In this document: positions 24,801 to 35,905 of the stretch, piece by piece
Layout of the letters: every line of letters begins with the position of its first letter
How positions within the stretch are numbered: the stretch's first letter is position 1
From: Nipponacmea schrenckii
Lineage: Eukaryota; Mollusca; Gastropoda; Lottiidae
DNA length: 64,000 nt
NCBI GenBank assembly: GCA_030562195.1
Contig: JAUJPP010000001.1
Location: 10,346,472 to 10,410,471, forward strand
Direction: 5' to 3'
Made by a program: the position numbers and the translations under genes
The notes under the pieces: model-generated
Databases searched by the model: none
Seen by the model: the letters and a program-made list of their open reading frames with translations, nothing else
Told to the model about the DNA's origin: nothing

Positions 24801-27800
24801 AATTTCAATTTTATGTTTTTCTGGACTATATTGTTCAAAAGTAGGTAAGTACACAAGACCAATTTGGGATTTGACGTTTCAAGGTCGACAGATTTTAAAT
24901 CCGACTTCCCACCAGATCTGAAAATAGATTTTATGCTCACTGCATTTTTGTGTGAAATTTAAAGTGATTCTGCGTCTGAGAATGGATATAAAATCTAATT
25001 TCTCAAAAATGGTCAATATGAGTAGGCCTATAGGCCTATATTCACCAGTGAACTAACCTGGTGTCATAATCCCTGTAAAATCTGGAGAACTCACAAGAAC
25101 TAAGTAATTATTTTAAAATGCTGGATCAATTTATTAATAATCAATAACTAACTGCATTTTTAAGGATAATTACTAAGTTTTTGGATTTAATAGGCCTAAA
25201 GGCTATCATATTATATCAATTTTCGGTAAAGAAATATTTGTCTCTACTGATTTTAACACTGAACTCATTCGAATTTTATTCAATCACTGAGTTGTGTCAC
25301 ATTTAATTAAACTCATTTTAGTCAGATAGTTTTTTGACGCCACTGTAACAAAAGCGTAAAAAAGAAAGAAAGAAACAACTACCGGTATATTTTAAAGGAT
25401 AACAACTTAGGTTCACAAGTCCGACGTGTCAGGGATCCTTTCTACCAGCTGGTCCTTGGCCAAACCTCTTGGCATTGATTTTTCCCGGATTATCCGTGCC
25501 CATTTATAGTTGGGTGGACTGGAATTATGAGTGAAGATGACTTATTCAAAGTCATCGGACTATCACACACCGATCGAGATTAGAACTCACGTCCGACATT
25601 TTCAACGAATCCAAGCAAATGACGTCATGACGTTAATAACCAACGCTCTAACCGCAGTGCTATAGAACGTATAAGATTTTCAGCAGCATTTGCACTAATT
25701 ACTCTAAAGCAGTTCTGTATTTAGAGGAACTACAAGCATCTAACAGAAAATAATTCAAAATAATGAAAACGAAAAGATGGATGGTTTAAAATACATTAAG
25801 TAAATCCCTTTCAAGCAAAATGCATAAAATCACCAGTCGACCAGAGCCCAATGATTGCACGCTTCCCTTCATGTGTGGAATAAACTGACCCTATCCATCA
25901 AATACAGTTGATCTATTCCAATTATCAAAAATAATCTAAAAAATAAAAACATACTATTTTTATCAGCGATTTGACTTTAATCCTTAACTTTACTTTAACC
26001 ATGTTTTATAAATATTTAATTTGAAAATGTGCGCCACAGAGCAGTTTTACTGAACGTACCAGCGCTAGACAAGATGTATTATTTCAATTCATCTTCACAA
26101 TAGACGCTGTTCGTAATAAGTTCATATATAGTGAAGATTTTATATATTGTCAACATAGAGTGATCTCAATTTATTTCATCCACTAAATGTGGGCTGATAA
26201 GTTAATGTCATGTTTCACACATGTGTCAGTGTAGTTCATGTTAAATATTTGACAAAGAAAAGTATTTAGTTTAATAGGTTATTAGATAATTAGGTTGTAT
26301 ACGGTCAGGTAATGAAATATCTTACTATATAACACAACTGTCGATGTTAGAAAACCCAATTTTAACAGTGTCAACATTTATAGTTTATGAAAACCCACTT
26401 TCATCAATAATAGGTTTATCCACGTTATAGGTTTATGAAAGCCTCCAACGTTGCTTAGTATCTGATAACCTACTTTCAACAATGATATGACTTTGAAAGC
26501 TAACTTTTACACTTTTGAAACCCTTATTTATACAATGGTATGATTTTGAAAGCTAACTTAAAACAATGATTGGATTTTGAAAGCCTAATTTCGACAATGA
26601 TATGACTTTATAAGCCTGTACGTTCAACATTGGTAGGATTGTGCAAGCCTTATTCTAACAATGATAGGATTTTGAAGGCCTTCTGTAAACAATGATCGGA
26701 TATTTTGAAACCCTATACTTTCAACATTAATATGACTTTGAAAGCCTATAATTTGAACTATGATCGTATTTTGTAAGCCTTTACTGTCAAAAACGGTCGA
26801 ATTTTGAAAACCTATACTTTCATCACTGATAGATTTTAAAAGCCAATACTTTCAACAATGATAGAACTTTGATAGCCTAGGCTATACTTTCAACAACGAA
26901 ATTAGAAAATTTTACTTTTTACTAAAGTTATACTAGGAATTAAAAAAATCGTGAAAGAAAATTCTTAATCTTTGAAGTCAGACACGATATTTTGCAAATT
27001 AGACTTACAAAATCATATCATGACACAATTTTTTTATACACATTTTTTGTAACATATTTGGGGACGAATATTTACAATTTGATCAGGCTTTGTTACGCTT
27101 TGTTATGCTTAAATCACACTTTGATAAGCGAACACGATGGCAGAACCACAATATACAGAAGTTTCAGATGTACCAGAACATAATCTACCTGAAGAAGGTT
27201 AGATGTTTGTCTCCCCACTATATCACTACACCCTAGCTCTTGAGGCAAAGGCGAGAGAAGAAGAACACCAAAGACAAGAGAGGTTGACCTACCAGAAGAA
27301 GGAACAATTCACCAAGTGCTGCGGGTTCACTGAAGAAAGAAGACAACACCCATGCCAGCAGCCTTGTCCTCCCATAGCTTGTCAGTCTCTTTGCGTAGAT
27401 GGAGGGATTGTCTTTTGGATAGACAGTGATCTCTTCCTTTTTCGCAACTGTCAGCAGGGCTTCATCATCTGACGACGATGGTGTTGAAGACCTCAAAGCT
27501 CTTCAACGATCTCTAACGACCCTGACGCTTTAGTCGAGCTTTTTTTTGCATGCCATTTTAAAGCGTCATCAAAGCAGACCGAATTCGCTGCCAATAACAT
27601 AAAAATGTGACACATATGTTCAACACGAAGTTTATATTCAGGCATACTTCACACTTCTCTATTTCAATTCAAACTAGAGAGAATAAAAAAAAACACCCTG
27701 TACAAAAAACTAGCTCCATTAGGAGAAACTGACCATTATCTTACTTATGCCACATTTGACTTTAGATTTAGAAATTGTGGAGTGCTTTGACACTTGAGCT

Positions 27801-29634
27801 CCAAAATAATCCTACTGTAAATAAGAAAAATGAGAAAATTATTACGCCTAAAAGAAGCAACTGTCGAGACATGGAAAGATATCAAAAAATTATTTTAATT
27901 ATTATTCCCGTAAAAGGAAAAAAATTCTGTTGACAACGTCGTTTAAAGGAATACTACCTCAAAATTATTTATCGTCTAAGCAGGTCAGCTGGATTCACCT
28001 ATAAGAATAGAATCCTTTTCAAAGCAAATGTTGAAGCGTGTTTCAAAATTACTTTGTTGAATATTATAGATATAGTTTTAAGAATATACTGGATTATAGA
28101 GGAATTATCCTCTATATGATGAACAAAGACTCATTTTTGGCTTTGTTTTTATGATCTTTAGAGATGTATCTCTGTCAGTTGGCAGTCAGTTATGCACACT
28201 ATTTTTAAGCACACCTCATATAGACACAGTACTTTAGGCACACTTCATTTGGGCCCCCATTAAGAACATGTCATTTAGGCAAAAAAAAAATTTGGGGCAT
28301 CCTTCAATTAGGGACATACTCAATTAGGCACTCTCTTTTAAGGCACACTTAAATTTGGCACAGTGTTATTTAGGCACAGTGTTATTTAGGCACAGCGTCT
28401 AAGGCACACTTTTAATTAGGCCTAACCATGTGCCTAAATGAAATGTGCCGAAAGTACTGTGTAAATGAGGTGTGCTTAAAAATGTGTGCCTAAATGACAG
28501 TAACCCAAATCTATACCCCCTCTATTCGCACCCTAATAGGTTTGATAATTGGAATGGTTGGTAATTGACCGAAAAAGAGTTACATTAGTGTATCTAATTA
28601 GAGGGTTATTTTCACTTGATTAATTCCGGGTCGGTAATAGCAATACATAATATTGATAGAGATGGTTCACTGTCATTTAGGCACACATTTTTGAAGTACA
28701 CCTCATTTAGACACATTACTTACCAACCATTCCAATTATTAAACCTGTTAAGGCGCGAAAAGAAGGGGTATAGATTTATACTGTTGACAATTTGGAAACA
28801 AATTACAATGGTCCTGATCCGGATCCCGTACGGAAGTGAATAGATAATGTGCGGTGTTCGGTACAAATACACAAAAGCACATACATGTAGAGATGTATGG
28901 TCTAGATATAAAACACCCTAACACTTATTGCTGTCCTGATTCCGGCCCATGCTCTTATATTTTATATCTTATAGATAAATTTGCCCCTTCCCGTTCCTCA
29001 AACGTGATGTCACTTTTTATGAGAATTTATACCCTGACCATAACGTGTGGTCATGACTTTAGCTACATGAGGGCAAAGGAAGCCGAGAACTTAATCTTAA
29101 TCTTAACTGCATCTTAACTCTACCATTATATATACCCCGTCTAAAACAAATCGACGAGGTATACCTCGTTCCAAATATGCCTAAGGCTTTCTTCCACACA
29201 TTTTGTGTTGATATATAGTTTTTGATGATATGAATTGCGTTTTTTTTCAAAATGAAATGAACTAAATAAGGGGTAATTGAAAAGCTATAATAGGCAATTT
29301 CTTTCCTTTCCGTTTTTACTTTTTGATTTTTTTTATCTTTCTGTCTCGCTTTTATACCTATTTTAAAATATTTAACTATTTCCTTATAGAGCCGTCTCAT
29401 AAACCTATATAATTCTTTAAAAAAAATGCGTTTCCTTTAAATTAATCGAAATCCATTTATTTCAGTATTAATTATTTTTCCTTTTTGTATTTTAATATTT
29501 CTTTCTGCTATAAAATTCTTTAATTAAAATACATTTCGTTAAAAATTGATTAAAATCGTTAACTCACCTTCAATAACGGCCATACTCAATATTAAACTGA
29601 ATAAGTAATATCCATTAACTGTCTTTCTTATCAT
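21744..29634 (-). CDS. Secreted Ly6/uPAR (three-finger) domain protein, complete gene of three exons
   Basis: Exons 29568-29634, 22411-22545 and 21744-21877 (minus strand) join in exact phase into 112 codons including the stop. The product starts with a hydrophobic signal peptide (YYLFSLILSMAVIEG) followed by a single Ly6/uPAR domain with ten cysteines, starting CIQC and ending in the diagnostic Cys-Asn (GCN). Only five residues follow and they are not hydrophobic, so there is no GPI-anchor signal; a secreted protein is inferred. Ly6 proteins act as extracellular ligands or modulators, for example of nicotinic receptors, ion channels or epithelial junctions; the target here is unknown. The first intron is 7 kb and repeat-filled. 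Not one of the window's exons overlaps another gene. Confidence 0.87.
22411..22545 (-). CDS. Ly6 gene middle coding exon
   Basis: Acceptor tttacag and donor GTAAGT. The exon is 135 nt with one base carried at each junction. It encodes the first five cysteines (RLRCIQC, NPNC, APC, NYC), the characteristic start of a Ly6/uPAR domain. The intron between the signal peptide and this exon is at the usual place in the family. Confidence 0.88.
22813..23570 (-). mobile_element. Pearl-like non-autonomous element, copy 1 (minus orientation)
   Basis: The ends are TATACGCCCACATG at the left and GTGTGGGCGTATGTCACTT...GGCAAGC at the right, the inverse arrangement of copies at 32.4, 49 and 58.3 kb. The interior is about four degenerate copies of a core of roughly 150-160 bp containing GCACCCACAATA and GGGCAATAACTC (inverted here). 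The layout of short termini around a core tandem array resembles the bivalve pearl elements. It sits in intron 1 side DNA of the Ly6 gene. Confidence 0.72.
23571..25419. other. Ly6 intron DNA, unassigned
   Basis: No supported gene. The stretch from about 23830 to 24500 has more G+C and a different texture from its surroundings and holds a plus-strand open frame (24178-24498) that I cannot relate to any family. It may be an old element remnant. Confidence 0.35.
25420..25670 (-). mobile_element. Second SINE-like element, minus strand
   Basis: Read on the minus strand, the segment starts with a tRNA-like A box (TAGCACTGCGGTTAGAGCG) and has a B-box-like GAGTTCTAATCTCG about 75 bases further on. 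The 3' part includes a GGTGGACTGG-type block (inverted) seen in other animal SINE tails. No target duplication could be defined. It differs in sequence from the SINE at 1252-1625. Confidence 0.55.
26330..26900. repeat. Degenerate minisatellite, unit about 33-45 bp
   Basis: Roughly fifteen imperfect tandem units of the form TTTTGAAAGCCTATACTTTCAACAATGATAGGA are visible. Unit lengths vary and stops occur in all frames. It lies in the first intron of the Ly6 gene. Confidence 0.8.
28185..28505. repeat. Fold-back TTAGGCACA element, copy 2
   Basis: The left arm (TTTTTAAGCACACCTCATATAG...AGTACTTTAGGCACACTT) and right arm (AAATGTGCCGAAAGTACTGTG...GAGGTGTGCTTAAAAA) are inverted repeats of each other. 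The interior is made of AATTAGGCACA-type units. A fragment of the left arm recurs at about 28663-28725. It lies in the first intron of the Ly6 gene. Confidence 0.78.
28663..28725. repeat. Fold-back TTAGGCACA element fragment
   Basis: The sequence CACTGTCATTTAGGCACAC and the following AAGTACACCTCATTTAGACAC match the outer arm of the copies at 20.6 and 28.2 kb. It is a solo arm without partner. Confidence 0.65.
29568..29634 (-). CDS. Ly6 gene first coding exon (signal peptide)
   Basis: ATG at 29632-29634 (minus). The 67-nt exon ends at donor GTGAGT with one base carried over. It encodes MIRKTVNGYYLFSLILSMAVIE, with a basic n-region, a hydrophobic core and a small-residue cleavage zone: a typical signal peptide. 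The phase fits the exon at 22545 exactly. This start is chosen because it gives a complete secretory signal; the exon is too short to stand out as an open frame. Confidence 0.83.
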
Positions 29635-31723
29635 TTCCGAAAGTTTTCAGTACCTAGTGTTGAATTCTCTTGTTAATTTTTCATTTCGATTCTGTCTCTC
29701 TGTAGACCTTATAGGCAAATTCCACGCCTACACTGCATGTCTTGTAATCATATTATATATAATGGTAACCTTATACTTGATTATTAGAGACCATTAATCC
29801 TTATCACACGAACACCCGTTTAAGAATAGTTATTTTTCTAAAACACTAATAATCCTCTAAATCATGTTTTCCGAAACCACATAAAATAAATAAGTTTTCA
29901 AGGCTTGTGCTTATACGGAAGAGTCACTTCTGTAACACTTTTATAACAACCAATACAGAGCTGAACTTAAATGACCACTGTTAAAACGATGAATGTGATG
30001 CAATAAAAAATTTATTATAATTTGACCTAATTACAAAAAGTATATGTGCATTTACACCCGATTCACCTAGAGTTAACCGCAATATCTGATGTTAAGTACG
30101 TCAGGTTTAAGGAGCGCTCCATGCTTATCACAAAAAAAAAAAAGGTAAACATAAAAAGATCTTTTAAACTTAATATGAAATACATTTATTGAATCTAACC
30201 TTTATAAGCAGTATTTTGTTAACAATATTCTTAAATTATTAGAATAATTTTCAGTTGGCTTGATTAAATAGATTAACCATTTTTTTTATTATTATGTATT
30301 TCACAAAGATCAAATTACCTCCCTTATCAAACGGTTGATATTAATAACAAAACGTAAATTATGACTAGTTTCGGAGAGCTATAAAACCTGAAGTAAACTT
30401 AGGTGAACAAAAATGAACATACCATTGGATAGATTTGATCAAGAGGTATATCTTGTATTCAGGCCTCGATGTCTTCAAAGGTCAAGGTCACAAGGTACGA
30501 GCCTTGCAACTTTTAACAATTACTGAAAAAATTCAACCGGAAATTGCAAAAAAGCAAAATCGAAATTCAAAAATTCCTTCCCATACTTTTTTGCGCAATC
30601 GACTGTAGTTACCAGAAATACAAATATTACACAACTCAGATTTAACCCTAAGGCCCCATTTTGATTTTTACAAAAGTGGGTCATATCAATTTTGCGGCCA
30701 AACTATCAACAATTCCTACCCTAAAAGTGTCCTTCATTCTTTAAGTCATATCGATAGAAACCGATCAATATAAGTTTTGGTGACATTCAGACAATACTTA
30801 ATGAGTGGGCTAACCGGAAGTTTGTACCTTTATTTTGTGGAAACCGGAAGTGATGCAAAATTTTTGTTTGACCAAAATTGTTTTCTTTTGTGGTCTGTTT
30901 TAGCACAATAAATTTCAAATCAATCGGACAAATACACGAGAAAATAGAAAATTTGGCCAAAATTGGCAAAATTCGGGTCAAAAATGTGTGCTATGAATTT
31001 TCAAAATTCGAATTTTTTTTAATGCTATCATATAAGATATTCGAGCAAGATTTTAAAATTGAAAACCCGAGCAAAATTGAAGCAAAAACGCGCCTTCAAT
31101 GACCAATTTTCTGTTTTTTGAACAGTTTTTAATTTTGCACTTCCGGTTTAGCAAAAACGTTCCAATTTATATTCATCCAGTAAAAGACCAAAAATGAATA
31201 TCTAGGGCATTGAAAATGTTGTTGTAACTATTATAGTTGCTGAAGACTACTCGTTACAAAATCATAATTTCTAAAAATTACGTAAACAAAGCAGTGTGTT
31301 CGATAGAACACACTGCAATAATCCAAACGATTACAATACGTTTTCGCCAAAGTCGAAATACGTAATAATCCGAACGATTACAATACGTTTTCGCCAAAGC
31401 CGAAATACGTAATAAATGAGTTCTATATTTTTATTCTTTAGGTTTTCACCCAGGCCTCAGAAAAAAGTTTTAACTTGAAACTAGAAATAAAGGATTGTCG
31501 TATATGGGCCAACGTAGATTATTGTAGTTTGGAATTAAAACGTATTTTTCACCCTGGTTCTTACCTTTCAAAATTTAAAACCACCAGACTTAAAGTTTTT
31601 AATTCAAAATAAAAAAGTGAATTATCGTAAAGAATATCTAAAAATGTCAAACGTAATTTAGGTATTTGTATGCACCCTAGTTACTATCAAAAGTAAGATG
31701 CATCAATGGCGCAATGTACTTAC
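29635..31723. other. Intergenic DNA upstream of the Ly6 gene
   Basis: Should contain the Ly6 promoter, but no specific element can be named. From about 30500 to 31420 there is repeat-like DNA with CCGGAAGT motifs in both orientations. It ends in a perfect 11-bp-arm palindrome (31291-31316) and two 47-bp direct repeats (31317-31410). Confidence 0.45.
31317..31410. repeat. Two 47-bp direct repeats
   Basis: Two adjacent units beginning AATAATCC(A/G)AACGATTAC and ending CGAAATACGT differ at about two positions. They follow immediately after the palindrome at 31291-31316. Confidence 0.8.
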
Positions 31724-31889
31724 TTGTCGGAAATGACCCCCAAAAATTAGTATCATCTAAATCTCCCAGTGGATTAGAGCGATCTTTAACAATTCTATGA
31801 TTAACATCTGTATGTTGGTGAAGCTCTAGTAAACGTATCAATTCATCTAAATAATGCTCTATTTCTTGTATACAAACACTTAAGTTCAC
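31724..31889 (-). CDS. Isolated splice-bounded exon, possibly Harbinger nuclease-like
   Basis: The 166-nt stretch is open on the minus strand, is preceded by an acceptor (..cctgtgtag) and ends at a consensus donor GTAAGT. It encodes a helical start (IQEIEHYLDELIRLLELH) followed by KDRSNPLGDLDDTNF. That second motif is reminiscent of the RDRxNPLxxxDDxEF segment near the N-terminus of Harbinger/HARBI1-type nucleases, which is a weak resemblance. I found no partner exons nearby. It could be a remnant of a Harbinger transposon or an exon of an unrecognised gene. Confidence 0.35.
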
Positions 31890-32369
31890 CTACACAGGAA
31901 AACTTTCCAAGACTTTCATTTTATACATTTGAAAGTCAAAGGTGAGCATTGCATTCGGCCCTATGCGTGTTTCAAAATTAGTTGTATATTTAAGAGGTAT
32001 TGTGCTGTATGTTAGACAAAGTTTCAAATTTTCAATTGTTTGGTCGTATAAACGAATTATACGTAAACAACTTTTAATATCACAGAAATGTTTTCTTTAT
32101 CATCCTTTTTTTTTCCTTTACATAATTTGAAAAACAAAGTAAGATGTAAAACTAAAAACATTCAAACTTTTGAAACCGAACGTGAAAATTATGTGCCTAC
32201 CGATTGGACGCAAAATCAATTACACAATAACAATCAATGTCCATCATAAAATTTGGCACCTTGCCCAATGTCTCCTTACTGCAATGTAACTGCAATGTAC
32301 TATTTTCACTGTAATAGATACAACGTACACTAATTACTTTTTAAGTGATTTAAAAAAAATTTAAGCTAG

Positions 32370-32937
32370 CTCAATGGTTCTTGAATATCTGAACGAGAAT
32401 AAGTTTTAGGACTTTGTGCAGTTATATATTTGTTTTATATGTGTTAATTGAAGTACCTAGATAAAAATTTAAAAGATGGCTTGCCAGGCAAGGTAATATA
32501 CGCCCACTGGCAGCATTGAATTTGAATAATAAATTCAGCAATAACTAAAAAAACATTCATTGATTATTTTTTTTCCAAACTTGACCACCATCTTATCTTT
32601 TTCAATACTCAAACAAATTTTCATTAAAATCCATTGAAAATTGTAGCCTTTATTGCACCCACAATAATAATTTTTTTTAAGTCAAGGGCAATAACTCAAA
32701 ATCCGCTCATTAAAAATATCGTCAAATTCGAACTTGACCGCCGTCTTATCAACTCCAATGCTCAAACCAAGTTTCATCAAATTCCATTAAAAATTGTATC
32801 TTATATTACACCCGCAATACAATTTTTACACAATTTTACTTAATCAAGGGCAATTACTCACAAAACATCGAACAATCAATCATCTTATTCGAACTTGACC
32901 ACCGCCTCAATTCCAATGCTCATACCAAGTTTCATTC
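32370..32937 (+). mobile_element. Pearl-like non-autonomous element, copy 2
   Basis: A leader (TGAATATCTGA...AATTGAAGTACCTAGATA) and GGCTTGCCAGGCAAGGTAATATACGCCCACTGGCAG are shared with the copy starting at about 48955. Two to three core units with GCACCCACAAT and GGGCAATAACTC follow. The right end is lost where BEL/Pao sequence begins. Confidence 0.72.
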
Positions 32938-32944
32938 ACTCTCA

Positions 32945-34230
32945 CTGCAGAAACCCTCTGAACTAGAATCAGGAGTGTCACAAAAATCATCAAGAAAATC
33001 CCAAAATTCTGATAGAGGACGAGCTGCTTTTTTAGAATCTTCACTTGCGGAGATGAAAATGGCTACAGAACGGGTTAGACAAGAGGCTGATAAAATGTTA
33101 CTACAACAAACAGGAACAATTTAGACAAACAGGGCTGTATATATACAACAAATTAGAAATTTTGAACTCCAAATGGACTTTTTTACTTCAAAGATGAAAG
33201 AAAAGTTCGAATCTACTGATGATGACAAACTGGATGATTTTGAAGAAGAACGCCGGAGCCTCATCAGATCTTTAAATGGAAATTCACCGTAAATGAAATC
33301 CAACAACAGTCGAACCCTTCTATTAAGGCCACTACAAAATCGACATCAACACTTGGTACCTCCATAACTAAGAAAAGAGCAGATGATTCAATTATTATTG
33401 CTTCAACGCCTTCATCCTCAACTGAAGTAGAAACGTTAGGAATACTTATGGGAAGAGCAACATTACCTCTTTAAAACCCATCATCTTCAAAGGTGGCAGA
33501 CTTGTGTACCAGAAATGGAGAAATTCTTTTAAAATTTGCTTTGAGAAACGAACAGAAGACCCAGATGAATTAGCAAGCTATCTTGCAGACTACACATCTG
33601 GAGAGGCCTACAGGCTAATTGAAAGAAATCTACACGAACCATCTAAGATAAACTTTGACAAGGCTATGGACAAACTTGAAGCAGAATTTGGAAATCCTGT
33701 TGCAATTTGCGAAGAATATATACATAAATTAGAATCCTGGGACAAAATCAAACCCTACCAAGCCAAACCTTTAAAGGAATTCGCCAACTTTTTAGAGAGC
33801 TGTTTAGAATCACTTTCTGGATTTGGACGAGCTTCAAAGCTGAATGATGCATCAGTAATTAGACGACACCATTTTGCCTCTACTGCAAAAACGAACAATG
33901 GTTGGAACAGTGCACAGAGTTACAAAAGAAACCAATTCAAGAGAAAAGAGACTTCTTAAAGACAAAGAATATGTGTTTTAGATGCACATATAAAGGACGC
34001 AACCAGAAAGTCTGCTCTGACGATTGGAAAACATATCAAGTATGCAACCAGAAAGGACACATTTCTCTATTCCATCCAGACTCTCAAAGCGGACATTTAA
34101 ACCCAACAGCACCACAGTTTAAGTCCAGCAAAGTGAACACTTCATCTAACTGTACTAGGAACCGAACAGAGACAGACTCTGATGACTTTGACGACCTTGC
34201 TCATATAACTCTAGGTTACATAAGACACAA
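32945..34230 (+). pseudogene. BEL/Pao gag remnant
   Basis: It begins with a Ser/Lys/Glu-rich coiled region around 32945-33120. Then comes the conserved gag block of Pao elements (VYQKWRNSFKICFE...YLADYTSGEAYRLI, 33504 onward), and a Cys/His knuckle region around 33970-34075 (CFRCTYKGR...VCNQKGHISLFH) with substitutions at ligand positions. Stops separate the parts. Confidence 0.85.
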
Positions 34231-34882
34231 GGATCATCCTGATGACTCAGGTTTATATATACTCTGACACTGAAGCCGACTCCTGTTTCATTGAGACCGA
34301 ATTCGCCACAGAAAAGGGGTGGACAGGCGAAGATATAACGGTGGAACTGAACTATGCATGGGACACAGAATTTTCGACGCCTCTGAAGTTTTCCAATTAC
34401 CTCCTTGTTAAAATACAGAGGAATTGTCGATGAATACTAACTAGACAAGCAGCAGAATCTCTTGATCATCTGAAACATACATCTCAGGAGATACCGGAAA
34501 TTACATACGCTAACATAGTCTTGATTATTGGATGAAACATACCCTTAGCAACATCACCTAGAGAAGTTATCCCTCCAGTATCTTCTACCTCACCATGGGC
34601 TGAAAGAAATGGAGTAGGCTTGTCAATTCTTCATGCAAGGATAGCGACTCACTTAAGTTGTAACTATGTCAACATAAGAAATCCTACCACTGGAGAAGAA
34701 GACTCCAGACTTCTCATAACAGAGCACGGATCTGCAAAGGATGTCACTACCAAAGAAATTCTATGGCTGTTTGATAGAGAATTTACAGAAGACACTCAAG
34801 ATGACTTAGGTATTTCGAAAGAAGACCAACAATTTATCGACCAAGCTAATAAAAGCATTAGACTTGCTTGGAAAAAAATATA
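34231..34882 (+). pseudogene. BEL/Pao protease and linker remnant
   Basis: The frame at 34242-34433 has a diverged aspartic protease active-site block (YSDTEADSCFIE, in place of the usual DTGSxxSFI). The 34620-34901 frame (ISKEDQQFIDQANKS) is the linker before the reverse transcriptase. It is interrupted by the DIRS-type element at 34883. Confidence 0.7.
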
Positions 34883-34988
34883 CTCAATCTGCCTATTGTA
34901 AGCATAAGAAACGTCTAAGCTCTATTTGCAAGTTATTTTTTGCAAATGTCGGTTTAAAGAAGATCCAAAAAGATTTAGAGATTCAGGA

Positions 34989-35237
34989 ATGGCATCTTCG
35001 TCGGTATTAGATGATACAAGTGCAAGATCCACGACAAGTGTTGAAAGTGATCATGGTGTCGAAAAGACAACAATAATGGCGACTGGCGCCGGCGACGATT
35101 CTTTCAGCATTCAAAAGATATTTAGCGAATGCCGCTTATCAAAGGTAACTGTCAGTTATCTGATGGACATGTGTTTTGATTGTCAGGAAGCCCTATCCTT
35201 AGAGATTGGAGACATTCAAGATATACAATTAACATAG
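34989..35237 (+). pseudogene. Gag-like ORF of the nested DIRS/Ngaro-type element
   Basis: The open frame from ATG 34989 encodes a Ser/Thr-rich start and a helical segment (IQKIFSECRLSKVTVSYL). A second frame at 35251-35574 (FLEKISSAGEAH...GKVSYYDIVDFI) continues in the manner of gag proteins of such elements. Assignment rests on position between A1 and the recombinase; family similarity is weak. Confidence 0.5.
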
Positions 35238-35639
35238 GACAGCAAAAATTATGACTACTTGCAGGCTAAAAAGAATCCCTGACCATATTTTAGACGGAAC
35301 CACAACCAACCAAGGTGAAGGTCACCTGCAACCGGATGTTATCGGAGATGACAGCTTGCAGAAATTCCTTGAAAAAATATCATCGGCAGGTGAAGCCCAC
35401 AAAACAAAAAGCGGTCAGGACTCTGCGGGATTCTTCGGTAACGATACTTCCTGGAATGATCCCCAGGTTTACCTGAATAGAAATAGAACTCATCTACGAG
35501 GTAAGGTATCGTACTATGACATTGTTGACTTCATCACCACAGGCAGGATAGCCTCATGCTCTTTTACGATCTGATTTTCATTTTCAATCAACCCATTGTA
35601 GTTTGCAGGTACGTTGGTCAAAAGTCATACAGTTTCAAC

Positions 35640-35905
35640 AGCGTAAATTGGAAGTGCCCCCCTCACTTACAGTTTATTCATTGGCAAATTGAGACACTCC
35701 CTCCAGTTAATTGGTGTCGAATCCTCTCAGTTCGCAGGCCACAGTTTTCGACGAGGGGGAGCATCCTTTGCACTCCAATGTGGTATTTCCCCAGAATTAA
35801 TTCTCTATCAAGGCGATTGGGCATGTGACTGTTACAAGAGATACTTTGATCCATCCCCTTAGCTTCGCCTCCAGGTGGCTCAACGTATGGCCAAATCACT
35901 AACTA
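35640..35905 (+). pseudogene. Tyrosine recombinase C-terminal fragment
   Basis: In the frame reading GHSFRRGGASFALQCG and GDWACDCYKRYF, the conserved His-x-x-Arg pair and catalytic Tyr of tyrosine recombinases are present, followed by LRLQVAQRMA. The N-terminal catalytic Arg region is absent. Such recombinases integrate DIRS-type retroelements without target duplication. Confidence 0.82.

Noticed and set aside
27137..27472. Possible first exon (ATG 27137, MAEPQYTEVSDVPEH..., GAAG|GTTAGA) and following open frame to 27472
   Set aside because: The start context and donor are plausible, but no further exon, homologue or conserved motif could be found, and the later frame has no family resemblance. 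Not supported as a gene.
30787..31102. Overlapping short frames on both strands
   Set aside because: Repeat-like AT-rich DNA with CCGGAAGT motifs; no coding signature.
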